A DNA stretch of 35,123 bases, taken from the NCBI GenBank assembly GCA_024279935.1, contig JAJRQZ010000110.1, forward strand, positions 1-35,123, given 5' to 3'. The notes below the pieces were generated by a model. The model saw only the letters and a program-made list of their open reading frames with translations, was not told where the DNA came from and did not search any database. Position numbers and translations under genes: made by a program. This document shows, in pieces, positions 17,982 through 24,778 of this stretch (position 1 is its first letter; each line of letters begins with the position of its first letter). Source of the stretch: Bacteroidota bacterium. Its GTDB lineage: Bacteria > Bacteroidota > Bacteroidia > Bacteroidales > F082.

Positions 17982-19253
17982 TTGAAGAATCTCATTAAAA
18001 TATCAACACTCGCTATCTTACTAGGCATTGGAATGCAAATATATGCAGCCCAAATACTTATACCCATGGACAAGACACAAGCAAACCATCTGAAGGCCTA
18101 CGGGATAGCATTTTGGGTTTTGGAGCAGGATGTTGAGATCAGCTGGCTGCTCAACTATAGGGGCGGTTCCTATCTCCTGCCCTACGCCGAAAGTTTCGAG
18201 AACGAATGTATTGTAAGAGGCGTCAGCTATGAGGTAATCAGCGATGTTCAGGCTCAAAGCATCAGGATTGAGATCTCGGCCCCCGATGTGAACATGGATG
18301 ATATGAAACTGCAAAAAGTTCCAAAGATTGCCGTTTATTCGCCTAAGAACAAGCAGCCTTGGGACGATGCCGTTACCCTGGCGCTTACTTATGCCGAAAT
18401 ACCTTATGACGTGATTTATGATGAGGAGGTTATCGGCGGGCTGCTTCCAACCTACGATTGGTTACATCTTCACCATGAGGACTTTACCGGGCAATATGGG
18501 AAATTCTGGTCGAGATATCGCAGTTTCCCATGGTATCAGGAAGGAGTTAGAGTCTCGGAAGAAATGGCTAATAAGCTCGGGTTTAAAAAGGTTTCGGAAC
18601 TTAAGCTTGCAGTTGCCAAAAAGATAAGGGAGTTTGTTGCCGGGGGCGGATACCTCTTTGCTATGTGCTCGGCCACCGACAGCTATGACGTGGCACTATC
18701 CGCACAGCATACAGATATCTGTGATGTTATGTTCGATGGCGACCCCATGGATGCCAATGCCCAGCAAAAACTGGACTATTCCCCTTGTTTCGCGTTCAAG
18801 GATTTCACTCTCGTTAAAAATCCTTCGGAATATGAGATCTCGGATATAGACGTAACTTATACGCGTCCGCGCTCGATAAACAAGTCGAACGATTTTTTCA
18901 GCCTCTTTGAGTTTTCAGCAAAGTGGGATCATATCCCCAGCATGCTAACACAGGACCATGTAAAGATAATTCCTGGATTCATGGGGCAGACAACGGCTTT
19001 TAACAAGGATAAAATAAAATCGGGAGTGATAATTATGGGTGAGAACAAAGCGGCCGGGGAAGTCCGCTATATGCACGGCGAATTCGGGAAAGGCTTCTGG
19101 ACCTTTTATGGCGGGCACGATCCCGAAGATTACCAGCATCGAATTGGAGACCCCCCTACCGATTTGAACCTACACCCCAACAGTCCGGGTTACCGACTGA
19201 TACTTAACAATATACTGTTTCCGGCAGCAAAGAAGAAGAAGCGCAAAACATGA
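17982..19253 (+). CDS. Conserved envelope protein of the 'asparagine synthetase B'-named Bacteroidota family
   Basis: I recognise this as a conserved Bacteroidota protein often labelled asparagine synthetase B, although it has none of the AsnB glutaminase or ATP-pyrophosphatase motifs. It is better described as a secreted protein with a class I glutamine amidotransferase-like fold (KIAVYSPKNKQPWDDAVTLA, FVAGGGYLFAMCSATDSYDV). A signal peptide ends near AAQILIPMDK. Strong motifs are YDWLHLHHEDFTGQYGKFW and FWTFYGGHDPEDYQHRIGDP. The C-terminus is very basic (AAKKKKRKT). The start is a TTG, 7 bp after the SDR stop; it is the only start that includes the signal peptide. Molecular function is unknown. 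Confidence 0.8.
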   Translation: MKNLIKISTLAILLGIGMQIYAAQILIPMDKTQANHLKAYGIAFWVLEQDVEISWLLNYRGGSYLLPYAESFENECIVRGVSYEVISDVQAQSIRIEISAPDVNMDDMKLQKVPKIAVYSPKNKQPWDDAVTLALTYAEIPYDVIYDEEVIGGLLPTYDWLHLHHEDFTGQYGKFWSRYRSFPWYQEGVRVSEEMANKLGFKKVSELKLAVAKKIREFVAGGGYLFAMCSATDSYDVALSAQHTDICDVMFDGDPMDANAQQKLDYSPCFAFKDFTLVKNPSEYEISDIDVTYTRPRSINKSNDFFSLFEFSAKWDHIPSMLTQDHVKIIPGFMGQTTAFNKDKIKSGVIIMGENKAAGEVRYMHGEFGKGFWTFYGGHDPEDYQHRIGDPPTDLNLHPNSPGYRLILNNILFPAAKKKKRKT

Positions 19254-19286
19254 TGTATTTCATATCCTTGAATAATACATAATTTT

Positions 19287-19294
19287 TACATTTG
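19287..19294 (+). promoter_or_regulatory. Putative -7 promoter element for thioredoxin-like gene
   Basis: TACATTTG fits TAnnTTTG exactly, with a partial -33 (TTG at 19268-19270). The ATG follows after 14 bp. Confidence 0.45.
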
Positions 19295-19308
19295 CCAAAA
19301 AAGCAGAT

Positions 19309-19851
19309 ATGAGACTTCTTTTGATAATGCTCTCAATGGCAGCACTTGGGCTTATAAAAGCCCAGGAACAAAAACCTGATAGTGTCGAAAAAAACAAAAA
19401 CCGCGGTTATATCGTCAATATCGGCGACGAGCCCGGGAACATAAAGTTAAACTTAACTGACGGGGGCACTCTTTACCTGCATGATTTAAGGGACAAGATC
19501 GTTGTTTTGCAATTTACAGCAAGCTGGTGCTCGGTCTGCCGCAAGGAAATGCCACATCTCGAAAAGGAAGTATGGCAAAGGTTTAAAAACGATGATCTCA
19601 TATTAATAGGCGTTGACTTTGATGAAACTCTTGACAAAGTTGTTGCTTTCAAGGAAAAAATGAAAACCACCTACCCTATGGCTCTTGATCCAGATGCCTT
19701 GATCTTTCAGGAATTTGCCCATAAACAAAGTGGCGTAACGCGCAATGTCGTAATTGACAAAAACGGCAAGATAGCATATCTGACCCGCCTTTACGACAGA
19801 AATGAATTTGAAGGGATGGTGAGGAAAATCGAAGAGTTGATGGGGGAATAA
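19309..19851 (+). CDS. TlpA-like secreted thioredoxin-fold protein
   Basis: This is a predicted periplasmic thiol-disulfide oxidoreductase of the TlpA/ResA type. The signal peptide is MRLLLIMLSMAALGLIKAQ. The thioredoxin fold follows, with the redox motif ASWCSVCRKEMPHL (C-x-x-C), then LILIGVDFDETLDKV and the cis-Pro region SGVTRNVVIDKNGKIAYL. The position before NVVIDK reads T-R rather than the usual T-P, so the conserved cis-proline seems replaced, which may change redox behaviour. At 180 residues it is complete. It is monocistronic with its own promoter; the partner is unknown. Confidence 0.88.
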   Translation: MRLLLIMLSMAALGLIKAQEQKPDSVEKNKNRGYIVNIGDEPGNIKLNLTDGGTLYLHDLRDKIVVLQFTASWCSVCRKEMPHLEKEVWQRFKNDDLILIGVDFDETLDKVVAFKEKMKTTYPMALDPDALIFQEFAHKQSGVTRNVVIDKNGKIAYLTRLYDRNEFEGMVRKIEELMGE

Positions 19852-19969
19852 TTGGTTTCATCATTCTCGGCCACCGGTTTCATCTTTTTTATTGAAAACA
19901 AGCCCAACTCTTTTTATATGGCTTGCTATCCCTGTATCTTAAATTTTATGAAGTATCGAGTAATTCACT

Positions 19970-19977
19970 AAATCTTC
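19970..19977. repeat. Left target-site duplication of MITE-like element
   Basis: AAATCTTC, repeated exactly at 20155-20162 on the other side of the element. Confidence 0.65.
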
Positions 19978-20154
19978 GTTACTACTCAGCAGTAGAGAAA
20001 AATATTAACTCATTGGCTACCTATCCGTTTTGTCACAATTTTTGTTTGAAAAACACAAAATTTCCGCTAAAACTACTGAGATTTTAAATATATAGCCCCA
20101 CGCTGAAGCATGGGGCTATTGATAATCAACTTGATAAACTTGCTGAGTAGCAAC
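19978..20154. mobile_element. 177-bp MITE-like insertion with terminal inverted repeats
   Basis: The left end GTTACTACTCAGCA and the reverse complement of the right end, GTTGCTACTCAGCA, match at 13 of 14 positions. The element is flanked by an exact 8-bp direct repeat AAATCTTC. It has no coding capacity and contains a strong GC-rich hairpin (20092-20119). This is the structure of a non-autonomous transposable element. It sits directly behind the stop codon of the lipoprotein gene at 20161 and leaves that stop intact. The parent insertion sequence family was not identified. Confidence 0.65.
20092..20119. repeat. GC-rich hairpin inside the MITE-like element
   Basis: ATAGCCCCA pairs perfectly with TGGGGCTAT; inside the loop GCT and AGC can pair again. 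It could act as a transcription stop between the convergent thioredoxin and lipoprotein genes, or be a REP/IS200-type hairpin nested in the element. Confidence 0.55.
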
Positions 20155-20162
20155 AAATCTTC
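20155..20162. repeat. Right target-site duplication of MITE-like element
   Basis: AAATCTTC, the second copy. It overlaps the first two bases of the complement of the TGA stop of the lipoprotein gene. Confidence 0.65.
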
Positions 20163-21006
20163 ACTTTAACCACTTTGGTTTTTGTATTTTTGATGGGAAG
20201 TCGATATTGTCGATTACTAAGTTATACCAATTTTCACAAATGGAAGTATCGCTAAAATATATAGTTCCGGTATATTCGACCTTGTTGAAATTTATAGTTA
20301 CCGCACCGTCTTTCATCCAGTTACAATTCAAATCGCTAATAAAATCAATTGTGGATTCAGTGGAAAAACTATCTCCGTTCCTACAAATGCCATCCATTGT
20401 CCCGCTAAAAAGCAATAATTCAGGCTGAGACGACCCGCTTAGCGTGTCGTTCTTCACTATATTTACCGAAAGGTCGGCATTAAAAGAAATAACACCGCTT
20501 GTGTCCTCATAATTTCGGCTGCCATTAACTACTCTTAAATTAAATTTATCCATACCGTTTTCATCACCCATATAACTGTATGAATAACTATCTGCGTTTA
20601 TGGTGTCTTTAGTTAAATTGAAATTAACGAAACTTATTTCAACAGGAAACTGCTGTTTGAAGAAGCCGCTATCTGCTTTAGCATATATCTCACCTTGGCG
20701 CCAGTTGCCATAGCCGTCATCCTGTCCCCATTCAGGATAAAATATTTGAAGCTGATAAGTGGAATCAGGAAAATATTTGACCATTGCCCCATCGATCGTT
20801 GCTGTACCGCTAGCAAGCAAATTACTATCGTAAATCGCCTTAAAATAGGTGTTCGACAAAGTGAACAAAAGGTGCTGAGCGCTTACATAGTCGGAGCTGA
20901 CTTCAACGCCGAAGGCATAATCCACGCTTGTGTTCTTATTTTCCTTCTTGCACGACGCAAAACAAAGTACAGAAACTAAAGCCGTTAAATAAAAAACTCT
21001 CTTCAT
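20161..21006 (-). CDS. Lipoprotein of unknown function
   Basis: The frame opens further upstream, but MKRVFYLTALVSVLCFASCKK gives a proper lipoprotein signal (lipobox FASC), so I start at 21006 (281 residues), only 4 bp after folA ends. The mature part is a beta-rich, Ser/Asp/Asn-rich sequence with phrases such as FNLRVVNGSRNYEDTSG and INFNKVEYTGTIYFSDT. I do not recognise a family. It is the last gene of a thyA-folA-lipoprotein run; a link to folate metabolism is not implied by the sequence. A MITE-like element lies immediately after the stop. Confidence 0.75.
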   Translation of the reverse strand: MKRVFYLTALVSVLCFASCKKENKNTSVDYAFGVEVSSDYVSAQHLLFTLSNTYFKAIYDSNLLASGTATIDGAMVKYFPDSTYQLQIFYPEWGQDDGYGNWRQGEIYAKADSGFFKQQFPVEISFVNFNLTKDTINADSYSYSYMGDENGMDKFNLRVVNGSRNYEDTSGVISFNADLSVNIVKNDTLSGSSQPELLLFSGTMDGICRNGDSFSTESTIDFISDLNCNWMKDGAVTINFNKVEYTGTIYFSDTSICENWYNLVIDNIDFPSKIQKPKWLK

Positions 21007-21010
21007 AAGT

Positions 21011-21520
21011 CTAGTTGGTCTTTCTAACATATTCTTCGAATGAATAATTAAATTCATTTTTATCATCGTTTTCAATATCCATGGAGTAAACCAGTTCCCA
21101 ATCGTCTAACGAAATCTCGGGGAAAAAAGTATCTGCATCGAATTCCTTATGTACCCTTGTTATATATAGTTTGTTGGCCAAAGGCATAAACTGTTTATAA
21201 ATAGAACCGCCACCTATGACAAAGTTTTCCTTTTCACCGTCCATTTTGCTTACGGCATCGCCGATGGAATAAGCCATAAGGCAATCATCTATTTTCTCAT
21301 CGGCTATATCTGTTATTATCAGGCTGGTGCGATTTGGGAGCGGACGCTTAGGCAAAGAATAATAAGTACGCTTGCCCATAACTATAAAATGGTTTTCCGT
21401 TAGTTTCTTAAAGCGTTTCAGATCGTTGGGGATATGCCATAAAAGGTCGTTATCTTTCCCGATGGCATAATTGGAGGCAATTGCCACTATTATCGAAATA
21501 TTTTTATTGTGTTCCTTCAA
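21011..21520 (-). CDS. folA: Dihydrofolate reductase
   Basis: The protein reduces dihydrofolate to tetrahydrofolate with NADPH and is the trimethoprim target. Signatures: SIIVAIASNYAIGKDNDLLW, with the Trp-Asp-Leu-Pro region replaced by LWHIPNDLKRFKKLT as in many bacteria, then VMGKRTYYSLPKRPLPNR and the NADPH loop FVIGGGSIYKQF. At 169 residues it is normal. It lies 20 bp after thyA, the common arrangement in which the dihydrofolate made by ThyA is recycled by FolA. Confidence 0.96.
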   Translation of the reverse strand: MKEHNKNISIIVAIASNYAIGKDNDLLWHIPNDLKRFKKLTENHFIVMGKRTYYSLPKRPLPNRTSLIITDIADEKIDDCLMAYSIGDAVSKMDGEKENFVIGGGSIYKQFMPLANKLYITRVHKEFDADTFFPEISLDDWELVYSMDIENDDKNEFNYSFEEYVRKTN

Positions 21521-21540
21521 TTTTATTAAATGTTTTATTA

Positions 21541-22365
21541 CTAAATGGATATCGCCCCTTTTATGTGCGGATGTGCATCGTAACCGGTGAGGGTAAAATC
21601 CTCGAACTTAAAATCAAAGATACTTTTAACCCCCGGATTTAACGACATTTTCGGGAGGGCTTTTGGTTGCCTGCCCATTTGCAGTTTTACCTGATCTGAA
21701 TGGTTTAGGTAAATATGGGCATCGCCAAAGGTATGCACAAATTCGCCGGCCTGCAAATTAGTAACCTGTGCGACCATCAACAACAGCAAGGAATAAGAAG
21801 CTATATTAAAAGGAACGCCAAGGAATACATCGGCGCTGCGCTGATACATTTGCAGCGAGAGCCTTCCGTCGGCGACATAAAACTGGAACCATGCGTGACA
21901 AGGAGGCAAGGCGGCATTTCCGTCCGCTACGTTCTCGGCGAAGGTTTTGCCACTTTCCGGCATTACCGAGGGATTCCAGGCCGAGACAATAATCCTACGA
22001 CTATCGGGATTGTTTTTTATCTGGTCGATGGCTATGCTTATCTGGTCGATGCCCTCAGCATTCCAATTACGCCATTGAGCACCGTAAACGGGTCCCAGGT
22101 CGCCGTTTTCATCTGCCCATTCGTTCCATATCCTAACACCGTTTTCCTGCAGATACTTGATGTTTGTATCCCCTTTTAAAAACCAGAGCAGCTCATAAAT
22201 TATTGATTTAAGATGAAGCTTTTTTGTCGTGAGCATCGGGAATCCATCCTTTAAATCGAACCTCAGTTGTGGTCCGAAGTAACTGATAGTGCCAGTTCCG
22301 GTACGGTCTGTCTTCTTTGTCCCCTTGCTCAATACTTCATTTAATAAATCCAGATACTGCTTCAT
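21541..22365 (-). CDS. thyA: Thymidylate synthase
   Basis: The protein methylates dUMP to dTMP using methylene-tetrahydrofolate. Catalytic motif [13 protein letters not shown] has Cys at about residue 156. [19 protein letters not shown], the dUMP-binding [32 protein letters not shown] and the C-terminal [10 protein letters not shown] are all present. The frame extends to an ATG at 22404, but [12 protein letters not shown] at 22365 fits the family, and a -7 element lies between the two ATGs, which supports the later start (274 residues). Confidence 0.96.
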   Translation of the reverse strand: MKQYLDLLNEVLSKGTKKTDRTGTGTISYFGPQLRFDLKDGFPMLTTKKLHLKSIIYELLWFLKGDTNIKYLQENGVRIWNEWADENGDLGPVYGAQWRNWNAEGIDQISIAIDQIKNNPDSRRIIVSAWNPSVMPESGKTFAENVADGNAALPPCHAWFQFYVADGRLSLQMYQRSADVFLGVPFNIASYSLLLLMVAQVTNLQAGEFVHTFGDAHIYLNHSDQVKLQMGRQPKALPKMSLNPGVKSIFDFKFEDFTLTGYDAHPHIKGAISI

Positions 22366-22389
22366 AAAGATATATGATTTTATACGCTC

Positions 22390-22397
22390 CAAAGTTA
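22390..22397 (-). promoter_or_regulatory. Putative -7 promoter element for thyA-folA
   Basis: On the minus strand TAACTTTG fits TAnnTTTG exactly, 24 bp before the chosen thyA ATG. It lies inside the longer alternative reading frame, which argues against the upstream start. Confidence 0.5.
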
Positions 22398-22603
22398 TCA
22401 ACATATTTAATTTTAAAAAATAAATTGAGCAATAAAAAATTCAAATTATAAAATATTGATAATTATACGATTAGAATTCACTTAACAAAGATTCCAAAAA
22501 AAACAAGCCTTTTAATCGACGGATTAAAACCAATAATGAGGTCATGAGGATATTTTGCGTTTTAAAAATATTTTACATTTACCGATTAAAATAAAAAAAT
22601 ATC

Positions 22604-23857
22604 ATGGGGATAAAGAGTAAGATTACGATAATGAACTTTCTGCAGTTCTTTATCTGGGGTGCATGGCTTATAACGATTGGCGGATATTGGTTTCAGAACC
22701 GGGACTGGACAGGAACAGAGTTCGGCGCTATCTTTTCCACCATGGGCATTGCTTCTTTATTTATGCCAGCCATAGCGGGCATTATTGCCGACCGCTGGAT
22801 AAACGCTGAAAAGCTGCTCGGGATTTTTCATATTATCGGCTCTATAATTCTTTTTATGCTGCCCGAGCTAAACAGCCCGACTTCTTTTTTCTGGGTAATG
22901 TTGCTCAACATGATTTTTTATATGCCGACGATCTCGCTTTCCATCACAGTGGCCTATTCGGCATTGAAGGGCGCCCGACTTGATGTGATAAAGCACTACC
23001 CTCCCATTAGGGTTTTCGGCACCATTGGTTTTATTGTCGCCATGTGGGTTGTAAGCCTGCTGAGGATAGAAACATCGGCAGCACAGTTTTATGTTGCGGC
23101 CGGGGCCTCGCTCGTCCTCGGATTGTTCTCTTTCACGCTTCCCAAGTGCGCCGTCATCAAAAACCAGGAAAGCAAGTCGCTGGTTGATTCACTGGGATTA
23201 AAGGCTTTTACTCTGTTCAAGAACAGCAAGATGGCTATGTTCTTTATTTTTTCGATGCTGCTTGGCGCCTCCTTGCAATTAACAAATGCCTATGGCGATA
23301 CGCTTCTGCACGATTTTGCGAAAATTCCCGAATACAAAGGTTTATGGTCGATTGAATATCCTGCAATAATCATGTCGATCTCGCAGATGTCGGAGACGCT
23401 CTTTATATTGGCCATCCCATTTTTCTTAAGGCGGTTTGGCATAAAAAACGTCATGCTCTTCAGTATGGTCGCCTGGGTGTTGCGATTCACCCTATTCGGC
23501 TATGGAAACCCTGCCGAGGCATTGTGGATGATAATATTGTCGAATATCGTTTACGGGATGGCCTTCGACTTTTTCAATATCTCAGGATCCTTGTTCGTTG
23601 AAACCCAAACAGATTCAAGCATACGAGCAAGTGCCCAAGGCGTGTTTATGATGATGACAAATGGTTTCGGTGCTATTTTGGGCAGTTGGAGCAGTGGTTT
23701 GATAATCGACAATTTCTTTAAAAATGCCGAGGGGGATTTCGAGTGGAATGGCATCTGGCTAACGTTTGCAGCCTATTCCCTGATAATAGCGGTCCTGTTC
23801 GCGATATTCTTCAAGCACGAGCACAAGCCTGCCGAAGTTGCAACAAGGCATCATTAG
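22604..23857 (+). CDS. Nucleoside:H+ symporter, NupG-like MFS permease
   Basis: This is an inner-membrane transporter with about 12 predicted helices, recognised as the nucleoside:H+ symporter family by the start ITIMNFLQFFIWGAWLITIGGYW, the loop AGIIADRWINAEKLLG, the segment TISLSITVAYSAL and FDFFNISGSLFVETQ. At 417 residues it is full length. It is divergent from thyA, which fits nucleoside salvage beside dTMP synthesis, though this is only a context argument. A near-consensus -7 (TACATTTA, 22574-22581) precedes it. Confidence 0.88.
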   Translation: MGIKSKITIMNFLQFFIWGAWLITIGGYWFQNRDWTGTEFGAIFSTMGIASLFMPAIAGIIADRWINAEKLLGIFHIIGSIILFMLPELNSPTSFFWVMLLNMIFYMPTISLSITVAYSALKGARLDVIKHYPPIRVFGTIGFIVAMWVVSLLRIETSAAQFYVAAGASLVLGLFSFTLPKCAVIKNQESKSLVDSLGLKAFTLFKNSKMAMFFIFSMLLGASLQLTNAYGDTLLHDFAKIPEYKGLWSIEYPAIIMSISQMSETLFILAIPFFLRRFGIKNVMLFSMVAWVLRFTLFGYGNPAEALWMIILSNIVYGMAFDFFNISGSLFVETQTDSSIRASAQGVFMMMTNGFGAILGSWSSGLIIDNFFKNAEGDFEWNGIWLTFAAYSLIIAVLFAIFFKHEHKPAEVATRHH

Positions 23858-23920
23858 CCGGTCATTATCTGTAGTTTTTGTTTTAAACGAGGGGATTTAT
23901 ATGAAATACCGTTTATCGGT

Positions 23921-24502
23921 TTATTTGTTTTGTCTTCTTTTTATTTCATCCCTTATTTTTGATGCTTCCTCGAAATTCTCTTTTTCGACGGCATTAGCAA
24001 GCATTTCCTCAAGCTCGGGCAATAGATAGTCGCTGTATTTTGTTTCCGGTCTTTGCGGCTCTTCCTCCACTTCAACACTTTCATCGCCTTCTTCCATAAT
24101 TATACCTGCTTCCTCCATGACTGCGGCCTCAGCAAAAATGGGACAATTGAAACGCAATGCGAGGGCAACGGCATCGGAAGTGCGGCTGTCCAATTCCGTA
24201 AGATCGCCGTCATTGGTGATGCAAACCAATTTGGAGTAAAAAATTCCGTCAACGAAATTATTGATAACCACCTCTTTAAGCCGAATACCGAAATGAAGGG
24301 CGAAATTTTTAAACAAATCATGCGTAAGCGGGCGGGTGGGCTTCATTTTCTCCAGCTCTATGGCGATGGCCTGTGCCTCGAAGCCCCCTATTATTATGGG
24401 CAAGCGTTTTTTCTCACCGTTAACCCCAAGTACCAAAGCGTAGGCACCGCTTTGTGATTGGCTATACGACATGCCCACGATCTCCAACTTTACCTTCTTC
24501 AT
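23921..24502 (-). CDS. Bifunctional nuclease (BFN) domain protein with UVR tail
   Basis: The N-terminal BFN/DUF151 domain (about 1-130) shows VKLEIVGMSYSQSQSGAYAL, LPIIIGGFEAQAIAIELE, RPLTHDLF and the closing SRTSDAVALALRFNCPIFA. An acidic linker follows, then a C-terminal UVR motif (about 165-190, LEEMLANAVEKENFEEASKIRDEI) of the kind that links UvrB and UvrC. The plant homologue has RNase and DNase activity; the bacterial role is not well known, and the UVR motif hints at DNA-repair or protein partners. At 193 residues it is typical for this phylum. It converges with the nucleoside transporter. Confidence 0.9.
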   Translation of the reverse strand: MKKVKLEIVGMSYSQSQSGAYALVLGVNGEKKRLPIIIGGFEAQAIAIELEKMKPTRPLTHDLFKNFALHFGIRLKEVVINNFVDGIFYSKLVCITNDGDLTELDSRTSDAVALALRFNCPIFAEAAVMEEAGIIMEEGDESVEVEEEPQRPETKYSDYLLPELEEMLANAVEKENFEEASKIRDEIKRRQNK

Positions 24503-24778
24503 TTATCAATATTAAATTGCGAGCATAAAATTATATAAAATATCTTTCATACAATATAAACGCTAAATTTGTTTTTAGTAATTTACTAACATCGTTGTTT
24601 TAAAAAAATAATATATTTACACCTTTTTTGAATTTCATTTTAAGCAAACTTTTAAGATTGTTTATTAAAAACGCACTTTTAATAAAAAAATAAATTAAAA
24701 GCCAATAATAATTTCTAAATTTATATTTTAGCATTTTAATGCAAACGTTTGAAATTTGTTTCATTTAACCATAATATT

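Noticed and set aside
24053-24457. 134-codon plus-strand frame opposite the BFN gene
   Set aside because: It is a shadow of the conserved minus-strand gene; the composition is Cys- and His-rich without motifs.
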